Of a stretch of DNA of 15,659 bases, positions 1 through 9,600 are shown in pieces. Position numbers and translations under genes: made by a program. The notes under the pieces were generated by a model. It saw nothing but the letters and a program-made list of their open reading frames with translations, was not told where the DNA came from and did no database searches. The DNA lies in NCBI RefSeq assembly GCF_000611645.1, contig NW_014012399.1, forward strand, positions 1 through 15,659, in the 5' to 3' direction. Position 1 is the first letter of the stretch, and the number at the start of each line of letters is the position of its first letter. This DNA comes from Monoraphidium neglectum (Eukaryota > Chlorophyta > Chlorophyceae > Sphaeropleales > Selenastraceae).

Positions 1-1522
1 GCACGGCCAGGATGTCAACGGCGGTCACGTTTTGCCAATCCAGGTCGACCACCGCGAGCCTGCGCGTCTCCTGCGGTTGACGGTTGTCGGTTGTCGGTTG
101 GCAGTTGACGGTTGGCGGTCGAGCGCTTGCAGGTCAGGTTTGAGGGCGCTGGTCGGGCGGGGTGTGGGACGCCGGCGCCGGCTGCGCACGTGGCGGGCCG
201 CCCGAGGGACGGCTGCTGACGTGGCGCTTGGCGCAGAGGCGGGCGCAGCCCCATCATAACGAGAATGCTTCACCCTCTGCAAAAGCAACCTGATACGCGA
301 GGTCGGCGCGCACAGAAGCCGCCGCGCCGCTTTTTGGGAGGCGCGCCGCCTGCCGCGTGGCCGGGCCCAAACCAGCGCCCGGGCGGCCGCACCTCTGATG
401 CGGGTATGCTCTCCTTGCGTGCGCCCGCCTTGGCGCCCGCGCCCCACTCCTCCGAATCCATAGAGCCCGCGCTCTCCTCCTCCTCGGACGCGCCCCCGGC
501 GCCGCCGTCCTGCATTCGCCGGAAGATCGGCACGGGTGCACGCGGGCGCGTCGCGGAGCGTCGGGGGGAGGGGGGCGACGCATCTGACGGCTCCAAAGCA
601 GAGCAGAGCGCAGCACGGCGCCCGCAGCACCGCGGCGGCTGCTCGGCCAGCCTCGGGGGCCGCGGGCTGTCTGCTGATGGGCCGGCCAGGTGGCCGGTTT
701 CTCAAACAATACGAACCCACATGCAAGGCCCGCCCACCTCAAAGCCACCCTCATCCTCGCTGTCATCTTCTTCATCAGATGAGGAGCTGACGTCTGCGCA
801 TCGACAAACACACATGTGGGCACGCGGGCGGGCGTGAGCTCCTCACACCACCCCCGCCGAGGGGCTCTCCGCCGGGGCTCGCTGCGCCGTGCGCGGCTCT
901 GATCCTGATACATCGAGGCAGTGCGCAAGTGGCTGCGGGCCGCGGGCGCCCCGCGCACGGCCGTGCTTGAAAACGAGGCCAGCCTCGCGCTGCCGCGCAT
1001 CGTCAGGCGCCGGAAGCTGCTGCGCTGCGCCTGGGTCGGCCCCCTGCACGCGCCCCCGTTTGGCAGGCCCCGCAGCTGCCCTACCCCACCCCCCCACCCC
1101 CGAATGCTCACCGACGAGGCCCCTCGCACGCGCCCAGCGCCGCTGCGCCTCCGCCTCCTCGTCTTCCTCCTCCTCGCTGCCTGACGGCTCCTCGGAACCC
1201 TCATCCTCGGAACCCTCATCCTCAGAACCCTCGTCCTCAGAACCTCCCCCTGCCGCCGCCCTGTTGGAGGCCGAACCGCCGCCGCCGCTTCCGCGCCCGC
1301 CAGGCGGCCCCTCGTCTTCCTCTTCATCCCCGTCCTCTGAATCCGAGGCTGGCGCCAGCCGTGCCGCCGCCTTGGCCATCTGTGCATCCTCATCGTCCTC
1401 GTCAGCGTGGCTGGCCCCCTGCTTGGCCCTTGCCCCCTTGGCCTTCCCCTTGGCTGCTGCCTGCTGTGTGACCCCCGCCTGTGCTGCCCGCGCCGCACGG
1501 CCCTTCTTCCCCGCCGGCGATA

Positions 1523-1578
<56 letters not shown>

Positions 1579-2486
1579 GCCCGCCCCTTTGCAGCCTGCT
1601 TTGGCAGTCGCTCCTCCGCTTCCACCTGCCCCTCAGGCTGCTCCCCGCCCTCCTTGCCGCCCCAGTCCCCCTCATCCTTTAAGCGATAGTAGCGCCGCAT
1701 GTCATCCCCCTTAGCCGCCTTCTTTGACACCTGCGGCAGCCGGGGCAAGCACGGGAGCACTGGGGCTGAGGGCTGAGACGAAGAGTGGGAGAGAGGACGC
1801 CGCGGCTTACAGGAACAGCGCAGTTCCAAAGCGGCGCCTTCAAGTGGCAGCCAGAGGAGCATCGGAGGAGATAGTGGTTGGAGGAGCATCAGCGCCGCGT
1901 GCTGTGCCTGTGCAGGCTGGCGTTTGTTGTGAAAGTTGTTTGTTGCGAAGAGGCGGCAACCGCAAGCTGCTGCGGGCACCCCCAGCGACCAGCCGATGCT
2001 CACCTTCCTGCCGCGCTTGTCGACCGGGGCCCTGCCCTGAAAGTCAGGGTCCGAGAACATGCCTGCGGGGCGGGGTAGGGGTGCGACGCGGGCGGCGGTC
2101 GGTTTGTTGGGGGCAAGCCGGCTGCCGGTTGCAAGGGGCGTTGGCACAGCACAGCGCATGGCACGACCACTGATGAGGGTGGCGGTGGGCGTGTAGCTGC
2201 CAGGCATGGCAAGATACGGAGTGTAGAAGGCGGATGCGCTGCCTCATGGTGCCAAACTGCGCCGTCGGCGGGGCGATGGCGGCGGCTGCGGTGACGGCGG
2301 CAGTGCGGGCTGCCGCTGCACTTATCGCGCAGCCGGCCGCCAGCCACCCTGCATCTGTTTCACCTCACCAGCAAAGCGCTCATCGATCTCCACGGTATTC
2401 TTCTTCTTCGGAAAGCGCTGAAAGCGAGGGTCCGTGAGCATTTTGGCAAATCGCGGGTCCATCCCGCCCCCGTCTTGCTTCCCCAT
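1..2486 (-). CDS. ESF1: ESF1-type pre-rRNA processing factor (5' part, six exons, runs off the left edge)
   Basis: Nucleolar factor needed for 18S rRNA maturation in yeast and animals (family knowledge). Exons: 2486-2369, 2062-2004, 1730-1112, 793-738, 509-393 and 70-1 (partial); every junction has GT/AG ends and matching phase, giving 346 codons in the window. Residues 9-59 carry the ESF1 N-terminal signature, DPRFAKMLTDPRFQRFPKKK, then a VEIDERF motif, an SDPDF motif and VDKRGRK. Exon 3 opens with KKAAKGDDMRRYYRL, also typical of the family, followed by an acidic Ser/Glu/Asp linker with 18 Gln at about residues 111-128 and repeated GSEDE units. The last two exons join as IPASE then ETRRLAVVDLDWQ, the usual entry into the RRM-like domain. 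The start at 2486 is the only ATG placed just before the signature. The RRM remainder and C-terminal domain lie outside the window. Identification is strong; exact splice sites are inferred. Confidence 0.87.
73..121 (-). repeat. Heptamer tandem repeat forming the 3' end of an ESF1 intron
   Basis: Seven units of NCGGTTG on the plus strand, with small variations (GCGGTTG, ACGGTTG, TCGGTTG twice, GCAGTTG, ACGGTTG, GCGGTCG). On the sense strand of ESF1 this reads as CAACCGN units running straight into the CAG acceptor at 73-71, where a pyrimidine tract would be expected. Confidence 0.85.
1191..1244 (-). repeat. 15-nt coding tandem repeat (GSEDE units)
   Basis: About 3.6 copies of a 15-nt unit, with two identical copies and two that differ at one or two bases. 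On the minus strand it encodes consecutive GSEDE units in the acidic linker of ESF1. The unit is a multiple of three, so copy-number change would keep the frame. Confidence 0.85.
1524..1577 (-). repeat. CAG/CTG trinucleotide repeat encoding polyglutamine
   Basis: Eighteen uninterrupted CTG units on the plus strand, read as CAG on the minus strand. They encode 18 glutamines in the ESF1 linker at about residues 111-128. The tract is pure, so its length may vary between strains. Confidence 0.95.
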
Positions 2487-2894
2487 GGTTTAAAATACGT
2501 AAGGCGATCGGACGTGCTAAAATGAGTCGACCAGGCGATCTTGATGTGTTGAAACTGCCACACAGCACTTTGTGCGATGTGTCGGTGAATAATGCTTATG
2601 ATCGCTGTGTCTTAGGTTGTGAGTTGCAGTATACGGACGACAGTCCATGCAGATGGTCTAGGTGGCACCGGGGTGACAGTGACTGATGCATGATTGCGAC
2701 GGTGCCAGCGTGCTAGGCAAGCGCGGAAACCTGGATGACATGGATGAGCGACGCAACCGTCTCAGCAAGTAGTGATTGCTTCAAGAGGTCGCAATCTCTC
2801 GAATAGATCGCCTCAGGACCATATCGCAGAGGCGAGAACCTCCTGAAGCCCAGCCCAAGCCGATCCGAGGGTACATTGGTGCTTGAGCTTCAGA
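2487..2894. promoter_or_regulatory. Divergent intergenic region, probable shared promoter and 5' leaders
   Basis: This 408-bp stretch lies between the start codons of ESF1 (minus) and the SpoVS-type gene (plus), which are transcribed away from each other. It is visibly richer in A and T than the coding regions, for example around 2490-2530 and 2575-2610. I see no convincing ORF, RNA gene or clear TATA box. The call rests on gene orientation and base composition only. Confidence 0.45.
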
Positions 2895-5434
2895 ATGCGA
2901 TTGATAAGGACGCCACTGCGGCCAGGGTCCCTGTGCACAGGGGCCCGGCAAACGTTGTCCACCCGCGCGCCAGCACGTGCGCTCCTGCGCCGCGCTACTG
3001 CAGCAGCAGTCGCTGCGGCAGAGGCAGAGGCGCTCCCTGCAACCGACACGGCCACGGAGGCTGCGGCGCAGCAGTCCAAGCCCCGGCGGGGCGGACAACG
3101 GAAGCAGCGGCAACCGCAGCAAGAGCGGCAGGAAGAGCGGGCGGCCAGCGACGCCGACGCCGACGCCGCCGCCGCGCGCGAGCGGCAGCGGCTGCAGCGG
3201 TGGAAGCAGCAGCAGCGGCGGCAGCAGCGTTTGGTGCGGGACAGGGAGTCGCAGGACTCACCGGTGGTCAGGGTTGCTGAGGGGTCGTCCCCGGCGGGCG
3301 CGGCAGGCTGCCTCTGCAAATTCATGGGCAGCGGAGAGGTGGGTGCTGCCCCGGCGCCCTCGCACCGCCGTCCGCCAGCCGCGTGCCGGCTATCCCCGCT
3401 CCGCCGCCGCTGTGCCGCGCGCGCGGCGCCCGTCATGTGCCTGCCAGCACTCAATCGCTCCCAGCCGCAGCCGCCCCGCCCGGCACGTGCACGAAACCGC
3501 AAGCTTGCTCGACACGACCACCTGGGCCCCTTGCAACGCCGCGCACCCCCTCCCCCAAAACAACCGCACCTGGACGCTCCGCCCCACCCAAATGCTGACT
3601 CAGTCGCACACTCGCCTGACCGAGCTGATCAGCCTCCCGCAACGGCCACCACCCCCTCCCCCAAAACATCGCAGCCGCTGGTGCGCGTGGTGGCGGTGGA
3701 CGCCGCGTCGGTGACTAAGGCGGCCCTGGTGCTGACAATGGCCAACACTATGGCAAAGCAGGACATCGGTCAGATGCTGGTGCGCCCGATTTTTACTCTT
3801 CATAGCAGTGTTTTTGCTGTAGTGGTAGCGAACACTGCGAAATCCCCCATGATTGCTGAACCCGCTGCTGCCGTCACCTGTATGCTTGTAAATCCGTCGG
3901 GCGCCTCGCGCCCGCCAAAGTGGGTGCGCAGCAATATGCTGGACTACGTTGGCGCCGCGTCGCCGCATGCATCGACGACGCGTCCCGCACGCTGCGCCGC
4001 GCTGCCGCTCGCTGCTCCGCAGTCGTTCCAGCCCACGCTCATCTCGGGCCGCAGCGCGGAGCCGCCCACCATCCCGGAGGGCGCCACCGTGTTCTACGCC
4101 GCGCGCATCGCCGCGGGTGCGGGTTAATGCAGGCGCGGGCGCCGCGGGCTCGCCACGCCAGCAGGGCAAGCTGACAGTCATGGGCATGTGTGCCACCGGC
4201 CCCGCTGCCCGGCCCCGCTGCGATGCCGGCCCGGGAGGTGGGGTGCATCCCACCGCGCCCTCTCATAGGCAGCGAACCCTTCCTCCACGCTGACATCGGC
4301 GGCCCTGGGGTGGCGGGTTGACCCATCCACCTCCCATCGAGCACCCGTGCGGCGCCATGCACCCGGCCAACCCTCCTTGCCCCTAGCCCCCGTCACCTGG
4401 CCTCCCGCATCCCGTCCGCCCCCTGCCCTGGCCTCGGCCCCACGTTTCCAACCACCCAGGCGACATCCTGACGGACAATTCGCTCCTGGTGACGGCCGAA
4501 ACGAAGCCCGACGCCCTGGCCCGCGCCATCATCGCGCGCGTCAGCACAGCCGGACACACAGTGCTAGAGTGCCTCGGCCGCGCGGCGACCGCGCAGGCGT
4601 TGCAGGTGCGCACGCGCAGTGCGCCTGGCGCGCGCTCGCCCGCATGCCCACCAACTCATGTGCTTGCATCCAAACAAGGCCGCTCCCCGGCCCCCGGCGT
4701 GGCGTAATTTGTGTGCCCCCGTGCATGTCTCTGCACCTTGAACCTCAACTGCTGCATGCATGCACGCAGCTGATTGATCGAACACGCGTGCCTGCCGCAC
4801 CCACTTTTGGGGGACCCCTGGCAGGCGGTCATTTCGGCGAGGCGGGGGCTGCTGGTCAGGACGCAGGACGTGGCGTGCGTGATAGCCTCCACCTATGTGA
4901 ACCAGCAGCCGCGCCAAGCGACGCAGCAGCAGCAGCCGCGGCAGCGGGAGGGGGAGGAGGGGGAGCAGCAGCAGCCGCAGCAGCAGGCGGCAGAGGGGCG
5001 GCGCGGCAAGCGGCGGGGGGCGGCGGGCGCGGCGGCGACTGGCCCCGGCGGCGGCGAGGCGGCGGCGGCGCGACGCGTGCTGGCCAACCGGATTGTGGTG
5101 CTGGAGTGTGCCCCTCGCGACCCCTCGCTTCTACGGGTGAGTGCATGGGGCGCTCGCTGACCGCAGGGCCTCCGCTGGATGATACTGCATGGGGCCAGGC
5201 ACGCGAAGTGGACTTTGGGGTAGTGGTTCAGCCGCTCAGCGCCCTGCCGGGGTCATTGGACTTTGGAGCGCCCCATTCATCCTGTTGGGCGGAACGCCGA
5301 GCTGCATGCCCGCACGCCATGCCTCGCCTGCCTGGACACCGTTGGGTTTCGGCTCCTGCACAACACTCGTGCCCTTTGCCCGCCCCTTGCACTCGCCGCA
5401 GGTCCGCTCTACTTACGGCAAGGTCGGCTCCTGA
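2895..5434 (+). CDS. Protein with two tandem SpoVS-type domains (six exons)
   Basis: Exons 2895-3338, 3675-3779, 4023-4116, 4460-4605, 4825-5136 and 5402-5434 join in phase to 377 residues ending at TGA. Residues 1-45 are rich in Arg, Ser and Thr with no acidic residues, like an organelle presequence; a Gln/Arg-rich segment follows. Domain 1 (about 123-214): strand VVRVAEG, helix SPAGAAGCLCKFM, strand and helix VRVVAVDAASVTKAALVLTM, strands SFQPTLIS and ATVFYAARI. Domain 2 (about 222-358): LLVTAETKPDALARAIIARV, VLECLGRAATAQALQ, AVISARRGLL, VACVIASTYV and RIVVLECAP. This order and spacing match SpoVS (the Alba-like family of bacterial stage V sporulation protein S), including the K-P-x-x-L/V-A start of helix 1 in domain 2. 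The final strand pairs are separated by inserts, about 55 Q/R/G/A residues in domain 2. SpoVS influences sporulation in Bacillus; its role in an alga is unknown. The start codon and exon 1 are the weakest parts. Confidence 0.62.
4911..5075 (+). repeat. Low-complexity CAG/GCG-rich coding insert
   Basis: Purine-rich, interrupted CAG, GAG, CGG and GCG codons encode a Gln/Arg/Gly/Ala insert in the final loop of the second SpoVS-type domain. It stays in frame and keeps the flanking strands intact, as expected for a surface-loop expansion. Confidence 0.7.
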
Positions 5435-5720
5435 GCCGCCGGGGCCGCCGTTGTCGTCCCCGGCCTCGTTTTGACGTGCCGCAGACGTGTGAAGCCAGCA
5501 CGCCCCCCGACTCACTGCCCTTCAGCTCGCAAGGCAGGGCTGGGGCCTGCTCTGACGGCGTCTGCGCCATGACTCATCGGCGGCACGGTGCCGCAAGCTT
5601 CCGGCAAGCTCCTGCCAAGGCGTGCACGCTGGAGGCGCGGGCGAGAGTGCGGCTTTCTCTCGTCTGCTGGCTGACCTCGTTCTGCGGCCAGTGGGTCCAA
5701 ACAGTGTCGGGGTGCTGCAG

Positions 5721-5725
5721 TGTAA
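5721..5725 (+). terminator. TGTAA polyadenylation-type signal for the SpoVS-type gene
   Basis: TGTAA occurs 287 nt after the stop codon at 5434. UGUAA is the usual polyadenylation signal of volvocine green algae (established knowledge), and this distance is ordinary for their 3' UTRs. Cleavage would be expected 10-20 nt downstream. A pentamer alone is weak evidence. Confidence 0.45.
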
Positions 5726-5739
5726 GCATCCAACCCCCT

Positions 5740-6648
5740 GAAACGCCATGGCGATGTCGGTGTTGCCGGCGAGGTGGAAAGCATTACGCACGCACTCGTC
5801 AGCAGCCGGCGGCCGCCGCTGCTGATGTCACCCGATGCGCATGGGTGGTTGCGGCGCCTGCAGCGGCGGATGCGCAGGCGGCGGCGGGGCTGAGGGAGGG
5901 GGAATGTTTGCTGCCTGCAGTGCCTGCTGGCCGCGTGGCGGCAGGGGCACACAGAGGGAGGGTCGGGTGAGTCTGGGTCGCCTCGCTAGGGGAAGCCCCG
6001 TCGTACCCCGCGCGCCGGAGTGCCGCTCGTGACGCCAGGAGGGAGGTGCTCGGCTCGCGCCACAGCAGGCCGGCCGCTCTCTGGCCAGGTGGATGCTACA
6101 GCCGCAAACGCCCTTGCCCTGGCTGAGTCTGCAGGTTTGGTCAGCACATGGCCACCTGCTTGCTGAGTGATGGTGGGGCAGTCAGTGGGTGGTGGTGGTG
6201 TGCGCTGCTGCGAACACTGTGATGCCGCGCACCGCAGGTGCGAGATGTCTTGGCAACGAGCTGTTGATTTGATTTGTTGGCTAGCAGGCGTGACCTCGGA
6301 TCACGGCGCTCCGTACAGTATTAGGGCAGGTCCGTGGTGGTCAGGCCGGCCACTCCAGCTTCGGAATGACATGTGGGCACACGCCGGCAGCTACAACCTG
6401 CCGCATGCTCGAGTTTCGATGCAACTCGTCAGACTCCGATGGAAATCTAGCGTAATTTGATATTGTGACCGCAGCAACGACTTCCTGCAGCAGCCTGGAT
6501 GTCCACATCGGTCGTGAAACGAGATAACGCGTTTGTAAACACCGTGAAAGGAAGTCGAGGTTTCACGAAGGACATTTCAAGGCTTCCTGACACTTGCAAG
6601 AGGAACCCGAACCGCAGCTCGGCGGGCCCAGTAAAGCAGTGGAGCAAC
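5740..6648. other. Intergenic stretch and 5' leader of the M4 protease gene
   Basis: No ORF here has coding character I trust. The left part (to about 6050) is GC-rich and low in complexity; from about 6160 the sequence becomes richer in A and T, suggesting promoter and 5' UTR. An in-frame upstream ATG at 6499 would add 50 residues before the predicted signal peptide; I prefer 6649. No RNA gene or mobile element was seen. Confidence 0.4.
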
Positions 6649-9600
6649 ATGCGGGTGCAGTCAGTCCTCGGAATTATGGCGCTCTTTTTTTCGGCCATGG
6701 GGGGCGCCCAGGTGCGCAGCTGTGGGGTGTCACCCGCCTATGGCCTGACCGCCGCTGCTGCAGCTGCAGTACCAGCGTGTGCTGCTTCATGCAGCCACAG
6801 CGCCTGCCAGTGTTTTGCCAGGCTCAGCACCACCCATAAAGCGTTTTGGGGTTTCACCAGTTATTTTCGTGACACGTGAGCTGGCTCCAGCAGCTTTGTC
6901 ACAGGCACAGGCACACGCCGTGAGTACACCGCGCATGCAGCCACGCGAGCGGCCGAAAGCAGCCGCCCATGCCCGCACGCGCTGCGGTGCCCGCAGGCCC
7001 TCGCGCCTGCCGATGATGCTCTTGAAGTGGGAGGAGTGCGGGCCTTTGGCGAGAGCAGCGATGGCTCGGGCGGCGTCCAGGGGGTGGCGCCAGAGCTCTT
7101 TGGCCGGTACCCCGCCGGCTGCGTCGGCTGCGGCCGCTTGTCCTGCTACAAATATACGGGGGCAGTGCCAGCCAATGGGAGCGTCATCACCCGCGTCAGC
7201 CTCTCCGCGCCGACGCTCATCAATCCTACGAAATCGGCCAAGTACAAGCCGTCAGTGAAGGAGGTCCTCGCTTGGGCCGGGTCGCAGTTTGCAATCCCCA
7301 GCGGCTACCTGCGAGCGGCTGTTTTCAACAAGAATCTCACAAAGTCATACCAAGACTGGACTGGTGGGCCCAGCACGCGTGCGAGTGTGTCTTTTTGGCG
7401 TGTGTGGTGTATGTGATGTGTGCGTGTGTGGTATGTGAGTGTGTGAGTGTGTGCGCGCGCGTGTGTGGTGTGTGCGTGCGCGCTGTGAGTTTGTACATGC
7501 GTGCATAGTTGCAGTGTTGCGCATACATTGTGGCTGCTGGAGGACAAAAGCCGGGGACACGCAGCCAGCAGCCGTGCTGACTAAGCCCCACACGCTGACC
7601 TGACGGCACTTCTACTCCCCGATATTTCCCCGCCTGGCCCGGTCTGGCCGCGCCCCGGCCGCGTCACCACCATACCCTCATCAGAGGCGGTTGTCATTAA
7701 CCGAAAGTCGGTCAAGCGGCGTCATGTGCGGCTGGAGCAGGTGACGCCTCTCCAAGCCGCGGCGCCGCAAGCACATGTCAAACGTCCCGCACCCCGTTCG
7801 CTCCTGCAGGCCCGCCTGCGGTTGGAGCCCCCTGATTCGCCTCGGCCGCTATCTGCCCTGCACAACAGCTCTGATGCTTTGAGCCGTCTGACACCTCAAA
7901 CCTGCACGCACCAACCCACCCTGTGAATAGATCCAGCCGTGGAGCTCAACCCCCTGAACCCTCAACCCTGATCCCTATGTGAACAGATCCAGCCGTGGAC
8001 CTCGACGTTCAACCCGTCCAATGACTTTGATGCACTGCCGGTCAGCAACGGCTACATATTGGTGCATCTCGACAAAAACACAGTCTACGCAGTGACAGGT
8101 GAGGGTGTGGGCGCTCCCCGCTCCACACCCGCTCCCGTTGCGGTCCAAAGCGCGCACCGTCACTCGCCCACACGCGCTGCGCTGCCCGCCCTGGCAGCCG
8201 CTGGCGCACGGCCGCGCCGCCGTCGCGCCCGCGGAGGCCCCGGCTTCTGCGCTGGCCATTGTGCGCGGCGTGTGTGCGTCCAGGCTCCAAAGGGCCGCCG
8301 TTTATGCAGCCCTACCCCCTTTCTTTGGATGATAGTGACTCCCCGCACCACCAATTTCTGACATTGCACTGCCTGTTTTGTTCCCTCGCAATTCGATTCT
8401 CATAATGAAATCGCCCCCTTCTCAGGTGGTTACATCCCCAGCCTGCTCACCCCTGCCACAATGCCCCGGGGCGGGTTCATCAGCTCTGGCCGCGCCAAAG
8501 CCACTGCCGCGGCCGCGGCGCTGGCAGCCGCCCCCGACGCGCGCCCCGACGCCGCCGCCGCGCTCCGCGCCGCCGCCGCCGGCGACGTTCAGGCGCTCGC
8601 CGCGCGCGCGCTGTCGCCCGCGTCGCTCGGCGCGCCGGACGCGGGCGGGGGCGGTGGCGGCCAGGCGACAGCTGACGCGCCCGAGGTGGTGTGCTTCTCG
8701 GATGGTTGCAAGGCTGCGTTTGCTCAGAGCATATTCCTGCCCCCGGGCAGCACCAGCCAGCCGCGTGACCTCAAGGTGTATGTAGATGCGACAGACGGCA
8801 GAGTGATCTCGACCAGAGATGAGCTGAGGACCGGCGTGTCTGCATCTATCGGCACCGGCACTGCGCTCTACGCCGGCGTCATCACAAGGCTCAACACGGG
8901 TGCGGATTGTGCTACGTTTGGCCAACAGATGTGCGCCGCGGTGCCGGGCCGCCCCCTGCACCTGTCTTTGACACTGCAGGTGCTCCGGCCGCTGAGCGCC
9001 AAACACGACCTAACCATGACCTGCCCGACTGATGCAACAGAGAACCCGCCATCCCCTCAACCCTCACTCGTGAAATGCAGGCAGGAGTTCCAACAGAAAC
9101 CAGGCCGGCGGTCGCTTTGAGTTGACGGATTTCAGAGCAAACAAGGCGCAGACTTTTGACTTCCTGAATTTGGCGGTAAACGACATCTTTGTAGTGCCCG
9201 AGCTTGAGAGGGACGACGACAACAACTGGTGGGCATGTTGTTTCCGCCAGCGCCATGGTTGGTTGCCAGATGCAGCAACAGTGCTGATCATGCTGGGACC
9301 GGCCACGACTTGTGCCAGCGCAGTCCCACGTGGGCCTGCGCATGTGGTGGGGGTTGTAATGCAACAGGAGATGCGCGGCTCCGAAAGTCAAGCAGGATAG
9401 TGTGCTGAATCTGACCTCACATTGTTGTCAGTGTTGAGTGCACAATTTCAGCCCCGTCCCGATTGCCTGCCTCATCCCATGGGCCCAGGCGCGCAGCAGA
9501 CCAAGAAAACCAAGTCACGCACCACCGAACCCCCCACCTCGTCGCCGGGTTGTTTTGACGTTTCCATGCGCCGCGCCCGCAGGGGCACGGGCAGCGCGCG

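Noticed and set aside
73..121. Possible telomeric or CRISPR-like array
   Set aside because: The unit NCGGTTG is not the algal telomere repeat (TTTAGGG/TTTTAGGG), and there are no spacers; it is a short tandem repeat in an intron.
254..1675. 473-codon minus-strand ORF with a polyserine run
   Set aside because: It is the wrong frame of ESF1 exon 3 (CAG read as AGC). It lacks family motifs and crosses the exon 3 donor and the following introns.
889..1689. 266-codon plus-strand ORF rich in Ser, Pro and Cys, and a shorter one at 921-1184
   Set aside because: Antisense shadow of the ESF1 acidic linker and its intron. The Cys run is the CTG repeat.
3920..4022. Plus-strand frames in which MLDYVGAAS or VAACIDDASRTLRRAA could be SpoVS strand 2 and helix 2, implying compensating frameshifts
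   Set aside because: Treating 3780-4022 as an intron (CTG before GTGCGC, then CTCCGCAG before TCG TTC) gives phase 0 on both sides and a contiguous domain, so no frameshift is needed.
5263..6460. Several plus-strand ORFs of 65-235 codons between the SpoVS and M4 genes
   Set aside because: Low complexity or mixed composition, no splice-consistent structure and no recognisable domain.
7305..7609. Minus-strand ORFs with Thr-His repeats; similar ones at 10098-10596, 11621-12253, 12277-13110 and 14130-14828
   Set aside because: They are produced by CA strands of the TG microsatellites and overlap well-supported M4 exons on the other strand.
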